7,411 nucleotides of DNA from Mollicutes bacterium (GTDB taxonomy: Bacteria; Bacillota_I; Bacilli_A; Izemoplasmatales; Izemoplasmataceae): the NCBI GenBank assembly GCA_003551405.1, contig PUMO01000133.1:1-7411 (forward strand). The letters run 5' to 3'. Shown here in pieces: positions 1-6,500 of the stretch (the first letter of the stretch is position 1; each line of letters opens with the position of its first letter). A program made the position numbers and the translations under genes. A model generated the notes under the pieces. That model was not told the DNA's origin, ran no database searches, and was given only the letters and a program-made list of their open reading frames with translations.

Positions 1-829
1 AGGTGGCGTACACCTGCGCAGCCGGAGCCTGCATGAAGGCCATCTGGTTTTGCATCTGGGCCTGCAGGTCGCGCACTTGCTGTGCGAGTGCTTGGTGCTC
101 AGGCGTGGGCGCAGGTGCTGCAGTCACAAATGAGTGCTGCACTGGGCGGCTGCGTGCGTTGCACTCGAGCGCTGTGTGTGCGCTCTGAGGGTGCGTGGGG
201 CAGCGCTGGTTTTCTGGGATCACGCGGCGGGGTTGCCTGCCTTGCGCATTCGTGGATGTCTGAGCTGGTGACGGTAAAGTGGGCGAGCTGTCGCGCAGGT
301 TGGTCATGGTGCGGGCAGCCTTCTCAGCCAGTGTGCACAATGACTGCACCGTGCACATGTCATCGCTGAGCATGCGTGCTCCGATTGCTGCCGCGACCAC
401 TGGCTGGGCCTGCACTGCAGACTGGAACATGCGGCATGCCTCTCCCTCAGCCACATTCGTGCGCACGTGGGCCTGCTGGAATGCGATGCAGAACGCACCC
501 ACGTCACTGGTGCGCTTCAGCGTCAGGGACACCAGCGCCTTGGTGGGGTCCTGGACCAGGTACGCGAATCTGACCTGCAGCGCTTTGAGGATGGCGGGCA
601 CCTGCTCGTCGCTGGGCAGGCATGTGAATGTGGCCTGATTGGTCTGGTACCACACGAACGCCTGCGAGTTGTAGGGGAACGCGCTGTGGGTGAGGACGAA
701 CACGATCTTGGCCGGCGTGAACTTCTCGTGGAACCCCTGGTAGACAGCAAAGTCATGCACAAACTTGGTCAGGTCATCTGTGGCTGCGCCACTGAACGTG
801 GGCAGCAGTGCGGGGTTCTGAGCGTCCAT
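1..829 (-). CDS. gag: Gag capsid-like protein of a Ty3/gypsy retrotransposon, 3' end off the left edge
   Basis: This frame gives 276 residues from ATG at 829-827 to the left edge with no stop, so the C-terminus is outside the window. Residues 1-175 resemble the retrotransposon Gag capsid fold. Near residues 11-30 is TFSGAATDDLTKFVHDFAVY, matching the family pattern F-x-G...dl..F...y. A helical stretch rich in K/V/F/L follows, then VWYQTNQATF (59-68, the usual W-Y region), then LKALQVRFAY (81-90). Residues about 180-235 are Pro/Ser/Arg-rich and look like a linker. Residues 242-266 (PEHQALAQQVRDLQAQMQNQ and on) look like a short coiled coil. A nucleocapsid zinc knuckle, if present, would lie off the edge. 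Gag would form the virus-like particle. The start was chosen because ATG sits in a good context (G at -3, G at +4) and no in-frame ATG lies between it and the upstream TAG at 1118. No frameshift is visible. The family call rests on pattern resemblance, not on an alignment. Confidence 0.75.
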   Translation of the reverse strand, partial: MDAQNPALLPTFSGAATDDLTKFVHDFAVYQGFHEKFTPAKIVFVLTHSAFPYNSQAFVWYQTNQATFTCLPSDEQVPAILKALQVRFAYLVQDPTKALVSLTLKRTSDVGAFCIAFQQAHVRTNVAEGEACRMFQSAVQAQPVVAAAIGARMLSDDMCTVQSLCTLAEKAARTMTNLRDSSPTLPSPAQTSTNAQGRQPRRVIPENQRCPTHPQSAHTALECNARSRPVQHSFVTAAPAPTPEHQALAQQVRDLQAQMQNQMAFMQAPAAQVYAT

Positions 830-1117
830 ATCTTCTGAAGAATCTGAGACAATGGCAAGAGGGTTGTCCACCCACGGAGCGAGTGCTTGCTCCGGCGTGA
901 GGAATAGCTCCTGCGAGTGACTGGGAGAATGTGCCGGTGTTGTGTTCAGGCCTGAACGTGTTCTGGGAATGGTGTAACCAATATCACTAAGAGAACTCTG
1001 AGAAAGGAGGCGGCAGCCAGCGTGTGATCCACTTATTTTCGACAGCACCACGGTTTTACACGTGTTTTTGTTGTTTGATTCGTCCCAACCACCGAACGGA
1101 ACCTCAGCCCCCACTCC
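830..1117 (-). other. Putative 5' leader of gag, open in the gag frame
   Basis: These 288 bases lie between the TAG at 1118-1120 and the gag ATG. Read in the gag frame they have no stop and no ATG for 96 codons. The part nearest gag reads like protein, for example LFLTPEQALAPWVDNPLA at about residues -29 to -12 relative to the gag Met. The part nearer the TAG is Asn/Lys/Ser-rich and less protein-like. It may be an untranslated leader, an N-terminal extension reached by a non-AUG start or splicing, or a readthrough linker. A TGTAA pentamer, the usual polyadenylation signal in volvocine algae, occurs on this strand at 1060-1056, about 60 bases past the TAG. A five-base match is weak evidence. 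Confidence 0.4.
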
Positions 1118-2509
1118 CTACATGTGGAAGTGGTAGTTGTTCACCACAGAGCACCCGTGGAGCGAGCTCGCGTGCGCGCCCATGAGCTGGCCTGGCGCCG
1201 CGTGCTCGCCAGCGGGTGGGTGCACAGGCGGTGCCCATGGCGCCACCCCCATGCTCTGCGGCTCACTTTGCCCCGCTGACTGCTCTGATGCACCCAGCTG
1301 GGACTGCTGCTGCTGGTGGTGGTGGTGGTGGTGGGCTGGTGGTTGGTGGGCGTAAGGGTGGAAGGCGCGGCCTTGGCCGCGGCCCCTGCCACCCCTCCGC
1401 CCCCTCGAGCTCTCGCGCCCGCGACCCCCCCTCTCCCTGGCTGCTATGTCCGCCTGCTGACGCCACGCCTCCGGCTTGCGCCAGCTGAGCTGCTGCTGGC
1501 ACTCCCCATTCGTGTGGCCCTTGGTGCCGTGAGGGTGCTCGTGGCTGCATTCGGCCCCAGCTGGATACAAGCGCATGTGCTGCACCCGGTCTTCTTCCGC
1601 GATGTCGCTGAGGTCCACCAGCAGTGGCGGCCCAGGGGCCAACACCTCGTCCATCCTGCTGTGCGTGGGCAGGACGCGAGTGAGGGGCACGCAGGAGCGA
1701 GCCTGCCGGTATGCCCTGGTGGTGGGTGTGCGCGGGATGGCCCGTTGACCCCCATGCTGTTCTTCTGGGCCGTCCAACCCATCATGCTGCAGCCGGGTGG
1801 GAGAGTGCGGAGCTCCCCACCGATGGTAGGCTTGCACGTACTGGGTGCATAACCTCCATATCTGAAGCCAGGTGGAGGGGCGCGGTGCCCTCCACCGATG
1901 GTGAGGCCGACCGAGCTGTGCGCTCGACCCCCCATCACTGAAGCCGGGTGGGTGGGCGCGGAGCCCCCCCCACCGCTGGTAAGCCTGGACGCGCGGGGCG
2001 CCCGACCTCCAGCACTGAAGCCAGGTGGAGAGGCGCGGAGCTCTCCTCCGATGGTAGGCACGGACGCTCTGGACGCCGACCCCCATCCCGATAGCCCCGA
2101 GCCAATGGCATGGTGGGCCCCGGCGCAGGGAAGCGCAGCCGGGGCACACCACATCCACATTTTGCCATGCGGATAGGGCACACCGTGGTTGCTGTCCATA
2201 CAGTGCAGCGAGGGTGATCAGGCCTAGCAGCACCACACAACGCAGGCAGACGGCGGTGATGGTGGTGAGGCGCGGGTGCCATGCAAACTGAGACCGATTC
2301 TTTTCCCCTCGCACCCCCCTTCCGCACGGGTGCGCGGCGGTTCTTATAGAAGTGGGTATGGTGGGACACAAGCCCAGGGAACGCGCCCCCGGCATCAGGG
2401 AGAGGAGCCATAGCCAGAGACAGAGAAGGCGGCCGCGCATGCTGCGCCGCCACAGAACACGGACCCCCCCGACACAATCCTTCAGCCCCAGACCCTGAAC
2501 TGAACCCAT
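1118..2509 (-). CDS. Hypothetical 463-residue protein; second half nucleocapsid-like with RGG and His/Gln runs
   Basis: I do not recognise this protein as a whole. It starts at ATG 2509-2507, just after an in-frame TGA, and ends at TAG 1118-1120. Residues 24-46 (MRGRLLCLWLWLLSLMPGAR and on) look like a signal peptide, and residues about 84-104 are hydrophobic. Residues about 147-245 are translated minisatellite DNA that is open in more than one frame, so their reality is doubtful. From Met286 (1654) the sequence looks genuine. It has an acidic segment LLVDLSDIAEEDRVQHMRLY (296-315), then the Cys/His cluster CSHEHPHGTKGHTNGEC (321-337). An RGG/RG-rich stretch (358-381), six His plus four Gln (393-402) and a Pro/Ala/Gln-rich tail follow. 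Basic RGG segments beside a Cys/His knuckle are typical of nucleic-acid-binding Gag C-termini. It could be a small accessory ORF, a remnant of another gag, or a short ORF starting at 1654. The repeat-coded N-terminal half is the least secure part. Confidence 0.4.
   Translation of the reverse strand: MGSVQGLGLKDCVGGVRVLWRRSMRGRLLCLWLWLLSLMPGARSLGLCPTIPTSIRTAAHPCGRGVRGEKNRSQFAWHPRLTTITAVCLRCVVLLGLITLAALYGQQPRCALSAWQNVDVVCPGCASLRRGPPCHWLGAIGMGVGVQSVRAYHRRRAPRLSTWLQCWRSGAPRVQAYQRWGGLRAHPPGFSDGGSSAQLGRPHHRWRAPRPSTWLQIWRLCTQYVQAYHRWGAPHSPTRLQHDGLDGPEEQHGGQRAIPRTPTTRAYRQARSCVPLTRVLPTHSRMDEVLAPGPPLLVDLSDIAEEDRVQHMRLYPAGAECSHEHPHGTKGHTNGECQQQLSWRKPEAWRQQADIAARERGGRGRESSRGRRGGRGRGQGRAFHPYAHQPPAHHHHHHQQQQSQLGASEQSAGQSEPQSMGVAPWAPPVHPPAGEHAAPGQLMGAHASSLHGCSVVNNYHFHM
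1304..1333 (-). repeat. Trinucleotide run coding six His and four Gln
   Basis: On the sense strand six CAC codons are followed by four CAG codons, with none of the third-position variation expected of an old homopolymer run. It lies inside the 463-codon frame. The pure repeat suggests recent slippage expansion and a length that may vary between copies. Confidence 0.85.
1787..2090. repeat. Minisatellite, four copies of a ~76 bp unit
   Basis: The anchor CTGAAGCC (CTGCAGCC in the first copy), followed by RGGTGG, recurs at 1787, 1862, 1938 and 2015. The spacings are 75, 76 and 77 bases. Each unit continues with a GCGCGGAGCTC-like block and then CCGATGGTAGGC-like sequence about 45 bases after the anchor. 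The copies differ from each other by substitutions and small indels. Because the period is not a multiple of three, successive units are read in different frames. The unit carries few stops in any minus-strand frame, which explains long overlapping open frames here. After about 2090 the similarity is lost. Confidence 0.85.
2340..2351 (-). promoter_or_regulatory. TATA-like box, minus strand (candidate LTR promoter)
   Basis: The minus strand reads TTCTATAAGAAC, containing CTATAAG, in a GC-rich surrounding. It is upstream of both gag and the credible half of the 463-codon frame, in the direction of retroelement transcription. It would fit a U3 core promoter, but no initiator or LTR edge confirms this. 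It lies inside the 463-codon frame, so if it is the promoter, translation would have to begin further downstream, for example at Met286 (1654). Confidence 0.3.
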
Positions 2510-2689
2510 AACTCACTGCACAATGTGGACCAAACGCTGAGCTGCCGCGCTCCTTCCCCAGAGCCCTGGGGGTCTACTCCATGGCGGGTGCCATGGTGGC
2601 CACACGGGCCATCTCCATCGGTTCTGCTACTAGGTTCCTCTTACTCTGCCAGCCAAGACCGCTTGATCCAGTCCAGTCTGCAGATGGGT

Positions 2690-2701
2690 TTCTATAAGAA
2701 C
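2690..2701 (+). promoter_or_regulatory. TATA-like box, plus strand; inverted copy of the 2340-2351 box
   Basis: The plus strand reads TTCTATAAGAAC, the exact reverse complement of 2340-2351. Outside these 12 bases the two sites share only weak similarity. If active it would drive transcription toward pol in the antisense direction. No plus-strand gene supports such a transcript. Confidence 0.2.
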
Positions 2702-2788
2702 AGCCAACCGGGAAACACGGAGCCACAACCCCCGAAACAACCGCCATCAACTGCCCAGCACTCAAACTGCACGCGGCACGCTCAGGGG

Positions 2789-2804
2789 CGTGACAGCTGT
2801 CACG
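2789..2804. promoter_or_regulatory. 16 bp perfect palindrome with TGACAGCTGTCA core
   Basis: The sequence CGTGACAGCTGTCACG equals its own reverse complement. Its core TGACAGCTGTCA matches the palindromic site type known for TALE homeodomain proteins (TGIF/MEIS/KNOX). The centre CAGCTG is an E-box, and an overlapping CACGTG G-box lies at 2801-2806. It sits about 440 bases upstream of the minus-strand TATA-like box, a plausible enhancer position in an LTR U3. Binding is inferred from the motif only. Confidence 0.35.
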
Positions 2805-3063
2805 TGCTACACTCGTTCCCTGCCTAGATAGCAGGTGGTGAAGCACTGCAATTACCCCCCTGATGAAGACACACTCGAGAATGCAAGCACAAGAGTGTGT
2901 ATGAATCAGCTCGGCAGTGCGAAACCCTACAGAAAGGAATTGAATCAACAGCAAAAAGAATGGCCAAGGAGCGAATAAGGCATTGAAATCATGGCACAGA
3001 GACCCAGCAGAGAATAGAAACAAAACGAAAAGACCGCTCGCGTACGCAGGTGCGACCGAAAAT

Positions 3064-3195
3064 GCAACACCCCCCTGAAACATGACACATGCACTCAAGC
3101 AAGAAGAAAACCTACGGAATCTGGAGAGACTAGAAGTGCTGCACCCCCCAGAATCATGACACATGCATGCGAGACCAGAGAAAACCTACGAGACG
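3064..3195. repeat. Two tandem copies of a 74 bp unit
   Basis: The block CATGACACATGCA occurs at 3081 and 3155 and AAAACCTACG at 3107 and 3181, both offset by exactly 74 bases. A six-C run preceded by CA or ACA heads each copy. The second copy loses similarity after about 3195. Degenerate relatives may start near 2851 (CCCCCCTGATGAAGACACA) and 2986 (GAAATCATGGCACAGAG), suggesting an older, longer array. Confidence 0.75.
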
Positions 3196-3263
3196 AGGGG
3201 CATGTCCACCGCACCCACCAAGAACGCGACTCTGAGCCCAAAGTTTTAATGCGGTCCGCTCCT

Positions 3264-3593
3264 ACTCCTCTGCCCCTATGCCCCTCACCACCCCCATGCT
3301 GCTGCCAAGTGTGGCTGCTGCCCCGGCCATGCGAGGAGTGCTGCTTGCGCTGCTGTGCCGGCACCTTTACCCCCCCCTAATCCCATACCCGCCGTCCCCC
3401 TGCTGCTCGGCAAAGTGTACGGGCTGCTGCTGCTGCGGCGGCGGCGGTCAAACGGTGGCGGCCGCAGCTGCTGCTGCTGAACCCCCCCCCAATACCCATA
3501 CCCCAAACCCATGCTGCCCGCGCAAGGTGCGCGGGCTGCTGCTGCTGCTCCCGCGGCGGCCAAGCGGTGGCGGCTGCTGCGATGCTGCTGCGC
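3264..3593. repeat. Three tandem ~110 bp units abutting the pol stop codon
   Basis: Anchors GCCAAGTG (3304), GCAAAGTG (3410) and GCAAGGTG (3522) are spaced 106 and 112 bases apart. Each unit runs: C-rich tract, then CATACCC-like sequence (clear in units 2 and 3), the anchor, and a GCTGCTGCTG run. Units 2 and 3 add GGCGGCGG-type sequence and CAA(A)CGGTGGCGGC or CCAAGCGGTGGCGGC. The C-tracts at 3370-3377 and 3482-3490 begin units 2 and 3. Unit 1 is the most diverged. The third unit ends at the base before the pol stop codon, so the array is the immediate 3' UTR of pol. Confidence 0.8.
3516..3536. other. GC-rich perfect hairpin, 9 bp stem and 3 nt loop
   Basis: GCCCGCGCA and TGCGCGGGC are exact reverse complements separated by AGG. 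In the sense transcript the hairpin forms about 60 bases past the pol stop. The corresponding positions in repeat units 1 and 2 do not form it, so it arose or was kept only in the third unit. It may be a 3' UTR structural element or an accident of GC-rich repeat sequence. Confidence 0.55.
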
Positions 3594-6500
3594 TCAGAAG
3601 GTGGTGCCCGTGGGCATCTGTCGGTGTCGCACCTCTGTCGCGCTCATGAGTGCCTGCGCGCCGTCTGCGAAGTCAACGCGCAGGCACTTGAGCCCCCGCT
3701 CATGCCCCAGGAATGTCACCCTCCCCAGCCGCTGCTGCTGCTGCTGCGCCTTGCTCCGTGCGTGGAACGGGTCGCGGATGACGCAGCCGTGCAGGCTAGC
3801 GGCCTCCTGCTTCTTCCTGCGGGCAGTCGCGTCTCGGAAGAGGGGAACATGCGCGCCGTTGAGCACAGGGCCATCCTCGGGCATTTCCTTGTTGAGCCTG
3901 CTGGATGCTCGTGCGTTCATCACATCGCACTCAGTGACTTTGTTACCGATACAAGTAGGGCAGAGCCAGATGATGCCTTTGGGCACGGATGCCAATGGTG
4001 GGGACAGGCAAATTGTGTGGTACCCTGAGTTGCAGGCATCACACAGGACCATGATGTCCTCTTGATCCATGAAGCGGCACACTTCACAGGCTAGGTATGC
4101 GTGTGGTCTGGACAGAGTGGGGTCCATGGTGCCCTCCAGGTCAGGCAGGTGGCAGGGAGCGCAATTAACCACATTCGTGATCATGGTGTGTGTGCACTTG
4201 CCCTGCAGCTCTATGGTGCCATTGCTCTTGACCGATTTCACCCGCAGAATGTGATTCTTGGCCTTGAACTGCAACACGCTGTCCAGGTTACCCTTCTGCA
4301 CGTACACAAAGTCCCCAACGCTGAACTCCCGCAGTAAAGGCAGGTAGCCACCACCCCGAATGCACGCGTACCGTAAGGTGTCCCGGTGCTGTGCGATCTG
4401 CAGATTCTCCATAGCCATGACGCCTGCGGCCTGTGCGACCTGGGCGCGGTCCAGCGCGCCCTGAGTGGCTGCGTCTGAGTCAGTGAGCTCAAGGGGTACC
4501 TCGAATGCGCGGGAGTGGTTTGATGGGATGAGAGGGTGGCGGGCAAACATTAGGAAATACGGTGAGAATTTTGAGCTCGCCTGCTTTGAGCAGTTGTATC
4601 CCAGGGCAATCCAGGGCAGACATGCATCCCAGGCCTCAGGCTTCTTGGTGGACTCGACGTACTTCCTGATGGCACGCTTAATGGTCTGCACTGCACGCTC
4701 AGCCAAGCCATCCGCCTGTGGGTGGTTGGCGGACGTAGTGCGGTGGTCTATGAACTGGGACCTGAGAAGGCCCTCAAACTCAGCCGCAAACTCAGTGCCC
4801 TGGTCGGTCACTACCTCTGCACAGCACCCGAACCTGCTCAGGACGTGCTCCAGGAACACGCTCGCGGTCGTGGTCGCCTGCTTGTCAGGCAGGGGCACAA
4901 CCACGATAAGCTTGCTGAAGTGCTCAACCATGATCATCACAAACTTGTTACCGCGTGTCGATGTCGGGTTGAAGGGACCAGCAAGGTCCACCCCCCAGCG
5001 GTAGAACATCCCGCGAATGGGCAGCGGGGACAAGACCTTGGCGCTCACATTGAAGGCGGTGTTGGAGATGTCGCACACTTGGCATCCCTTCACAAAGGCA
5101 GAGACATCCTTCTTCATGCCACGCCACCAGTAGTATGGTAAGAGCAGGGAGAGGGTGCGGTTGACACCATAGTGACCGCACCCTTCATGCACGTGCGCCA
5201 CGATGGCCTCGCGGTCCGCAACCACAGGCACAACCTTGCTCTCTCCGTCTGGCATCACCCGCATGAGCGCACCGTCCTTCTGACTGTAACTCTTGGCGCG
5301 CCGCAGGATGCGCTTCTTCTCGCATGCGGACACATCAGCAGACAACTCCCCACTCATCACGTACCCGATCACAGCCGAGTCCTCATGCACCTCATCTGAC
5401 CACCCGTGATACGTGTCCGCCATGTCCTGTAACTCTGCTGCTGTGTCCTGCAGCTGAGTGAGAGGGAGCTGGGCGCTGCGCGTGGTGAACGCACAAAATG
5501 GAGTGTAGGGCGGTTCATACCCCCCACCACGCGAAGCGAGCATGCACAAGAGCGATGCTGCAGGACCAGGCTCAGGTGTGGGCAGCACGCAGTCACCCTC
5601 CCCAGGCGTGAGCATGGGGTCAATGTCCAGGTAGGTTGTTGTGGACCTGGGAGGCAGCGTGTCAATGAGTGAAAGCTGTATTGCTGTGTGCTCAGACGCG
5701 TCAAGTGCAAGCATGAATGCGACTGACTGTGACTCATCCAGTAGCCGTGCGCAGGTGAGGTCAGTGGTGTCTTCAGCAGGGAAGCGTGACAGGCAGTCGG
5801 CGTTCTGATGCTTGATGCCAGGCCTGTGCACAATTGTGAAATCGTACGGCTGCAAACAGAGCACCCAACGTGCATGCATGCCAGTGAGGTCCTGCTTCTG
5901 CATTAGCCAAGTCAGTGGCTGGTGGTCTGTAACCAAGGTGAAGGGCACGCCGTGCAAGAACACATGGAAGGACTTGATCGCCCAGACTGCGGCCAGCATT
6001 TCTCCCTGGTAAGATACGTAATTCTTCTCCCCAGCATTCAGGGATCGTGAGATACAGGCCACCATGTACTCGTTGCCATCCGCATCCTTTTGCCCCAATA
6101 CTGCACCAATGCCACATTTGGACCAGTCAGAGTGCAGGATGAGCGGTCGGTCAGGGTCAATGTGCTTAATGGCTTTCCCAGGCGTGCACAGCTCATTCTT
6201 AATTGCATCAAACGCTTGTTGCTGCTCCGGACCCCACACCCATGAAACATCCTTTCCCGTGAGCGCGTTAATTGGCTGTGCTAGGGCACTGAAATTGGGA
6301 ACAAAGCACCTGTAGTAGTTGACAAATCCCATGATGCTGCGCAGCTCTGACAGGTTGGTGGGTGCACGAAGTGCACGTATGGCCTGAACCTTTGCCTCCT
6401 CGGGGAGTACGCCGTATGCGCTAACCTGAAAGCCCAGGAATTCCACGCTGCTGGCTCCCACAATGGTCTTATCTGGGTGTGCCTTAAGATTGCACCCTAT

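Larger units (their letters stand above)
2510..3263. other. Non-coding stretch between pol and the 463-codon frame, probably 3' UTR/LTR
   Basis: I see no convincing gene in these ~750 bases. The open frames have no recognisable domain, and the longest (minus strand, 2574-3164) is a hydrophobic translation of repeat DNA. The stretch contains a 16 bp palindrome, a 74 bp duplicated unit and C-runs that are G-runs on the sense strand. Bases about 2830-3070 are visibly more A-rich on the plus strand than the flanks. Two G-runs on the sense strand are followed directly by TG (TG at 3143-3142 and at 3069-3068), which is the look of a polypurine tract meeting an LTR start. Neither is confirmed. Confidence 0.5.

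Noticed and set aside
1072..1093. Possible primer binding site on the minus strand, TGGTTGGGACGAATC, which resembles the complement of a tRNA 3' end.
   Set aside because: The implied tRNA does not fit standard acceptor and T-stem spacing, I know no tRNA ending this way, and no CA end of an LTR precedes it.
998..1269. Splicing that would remove the TAG: a donor-like GTGAGC near 1267 or GTAGGG near 1122, with an acceptor-like CTCCTTTCTCAG ending at 998.
   Set aside because: The acceptor looks good, but neither donor joins the upstream frame to the gag frame in phase. Without transcripts an intron is not supported.
1316..1852. Plus-strand 178-codon frame beginning with a run of Val codons.
   Set aside because: It is the complement of the His/Gln run and RGG-coding region. 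The composition is a low-complexity artefact.
2924..2945. Acceptor-like tract on the minus strand (TTCCTTTCTGTAG).
   Set aside because: No matching donor and no coding exon on either side was found.
2574..3164. Minus-strand 196-codon hydrophobic frame that could pass for a membrane protein.
   Set aside because: It is largely a translation of the 74 bp repeat and neighbouring A-rich DNA, with no motif. The hydrophobicity comes from T-rich sense-strand codons.
1787..3593. Repeat arrays considered as CRISPR.
   Set aside because: The units are contiguous and diverged with no unique spacers, there are no cas genes, and the context is eukaryotic.
3567..4028. Plus-strand open frames of 120-190 codons opposite the pol 3' end.
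   Set aside because: They are antisense shadows of strongly supported pol coding sequence with no recognisable domain.
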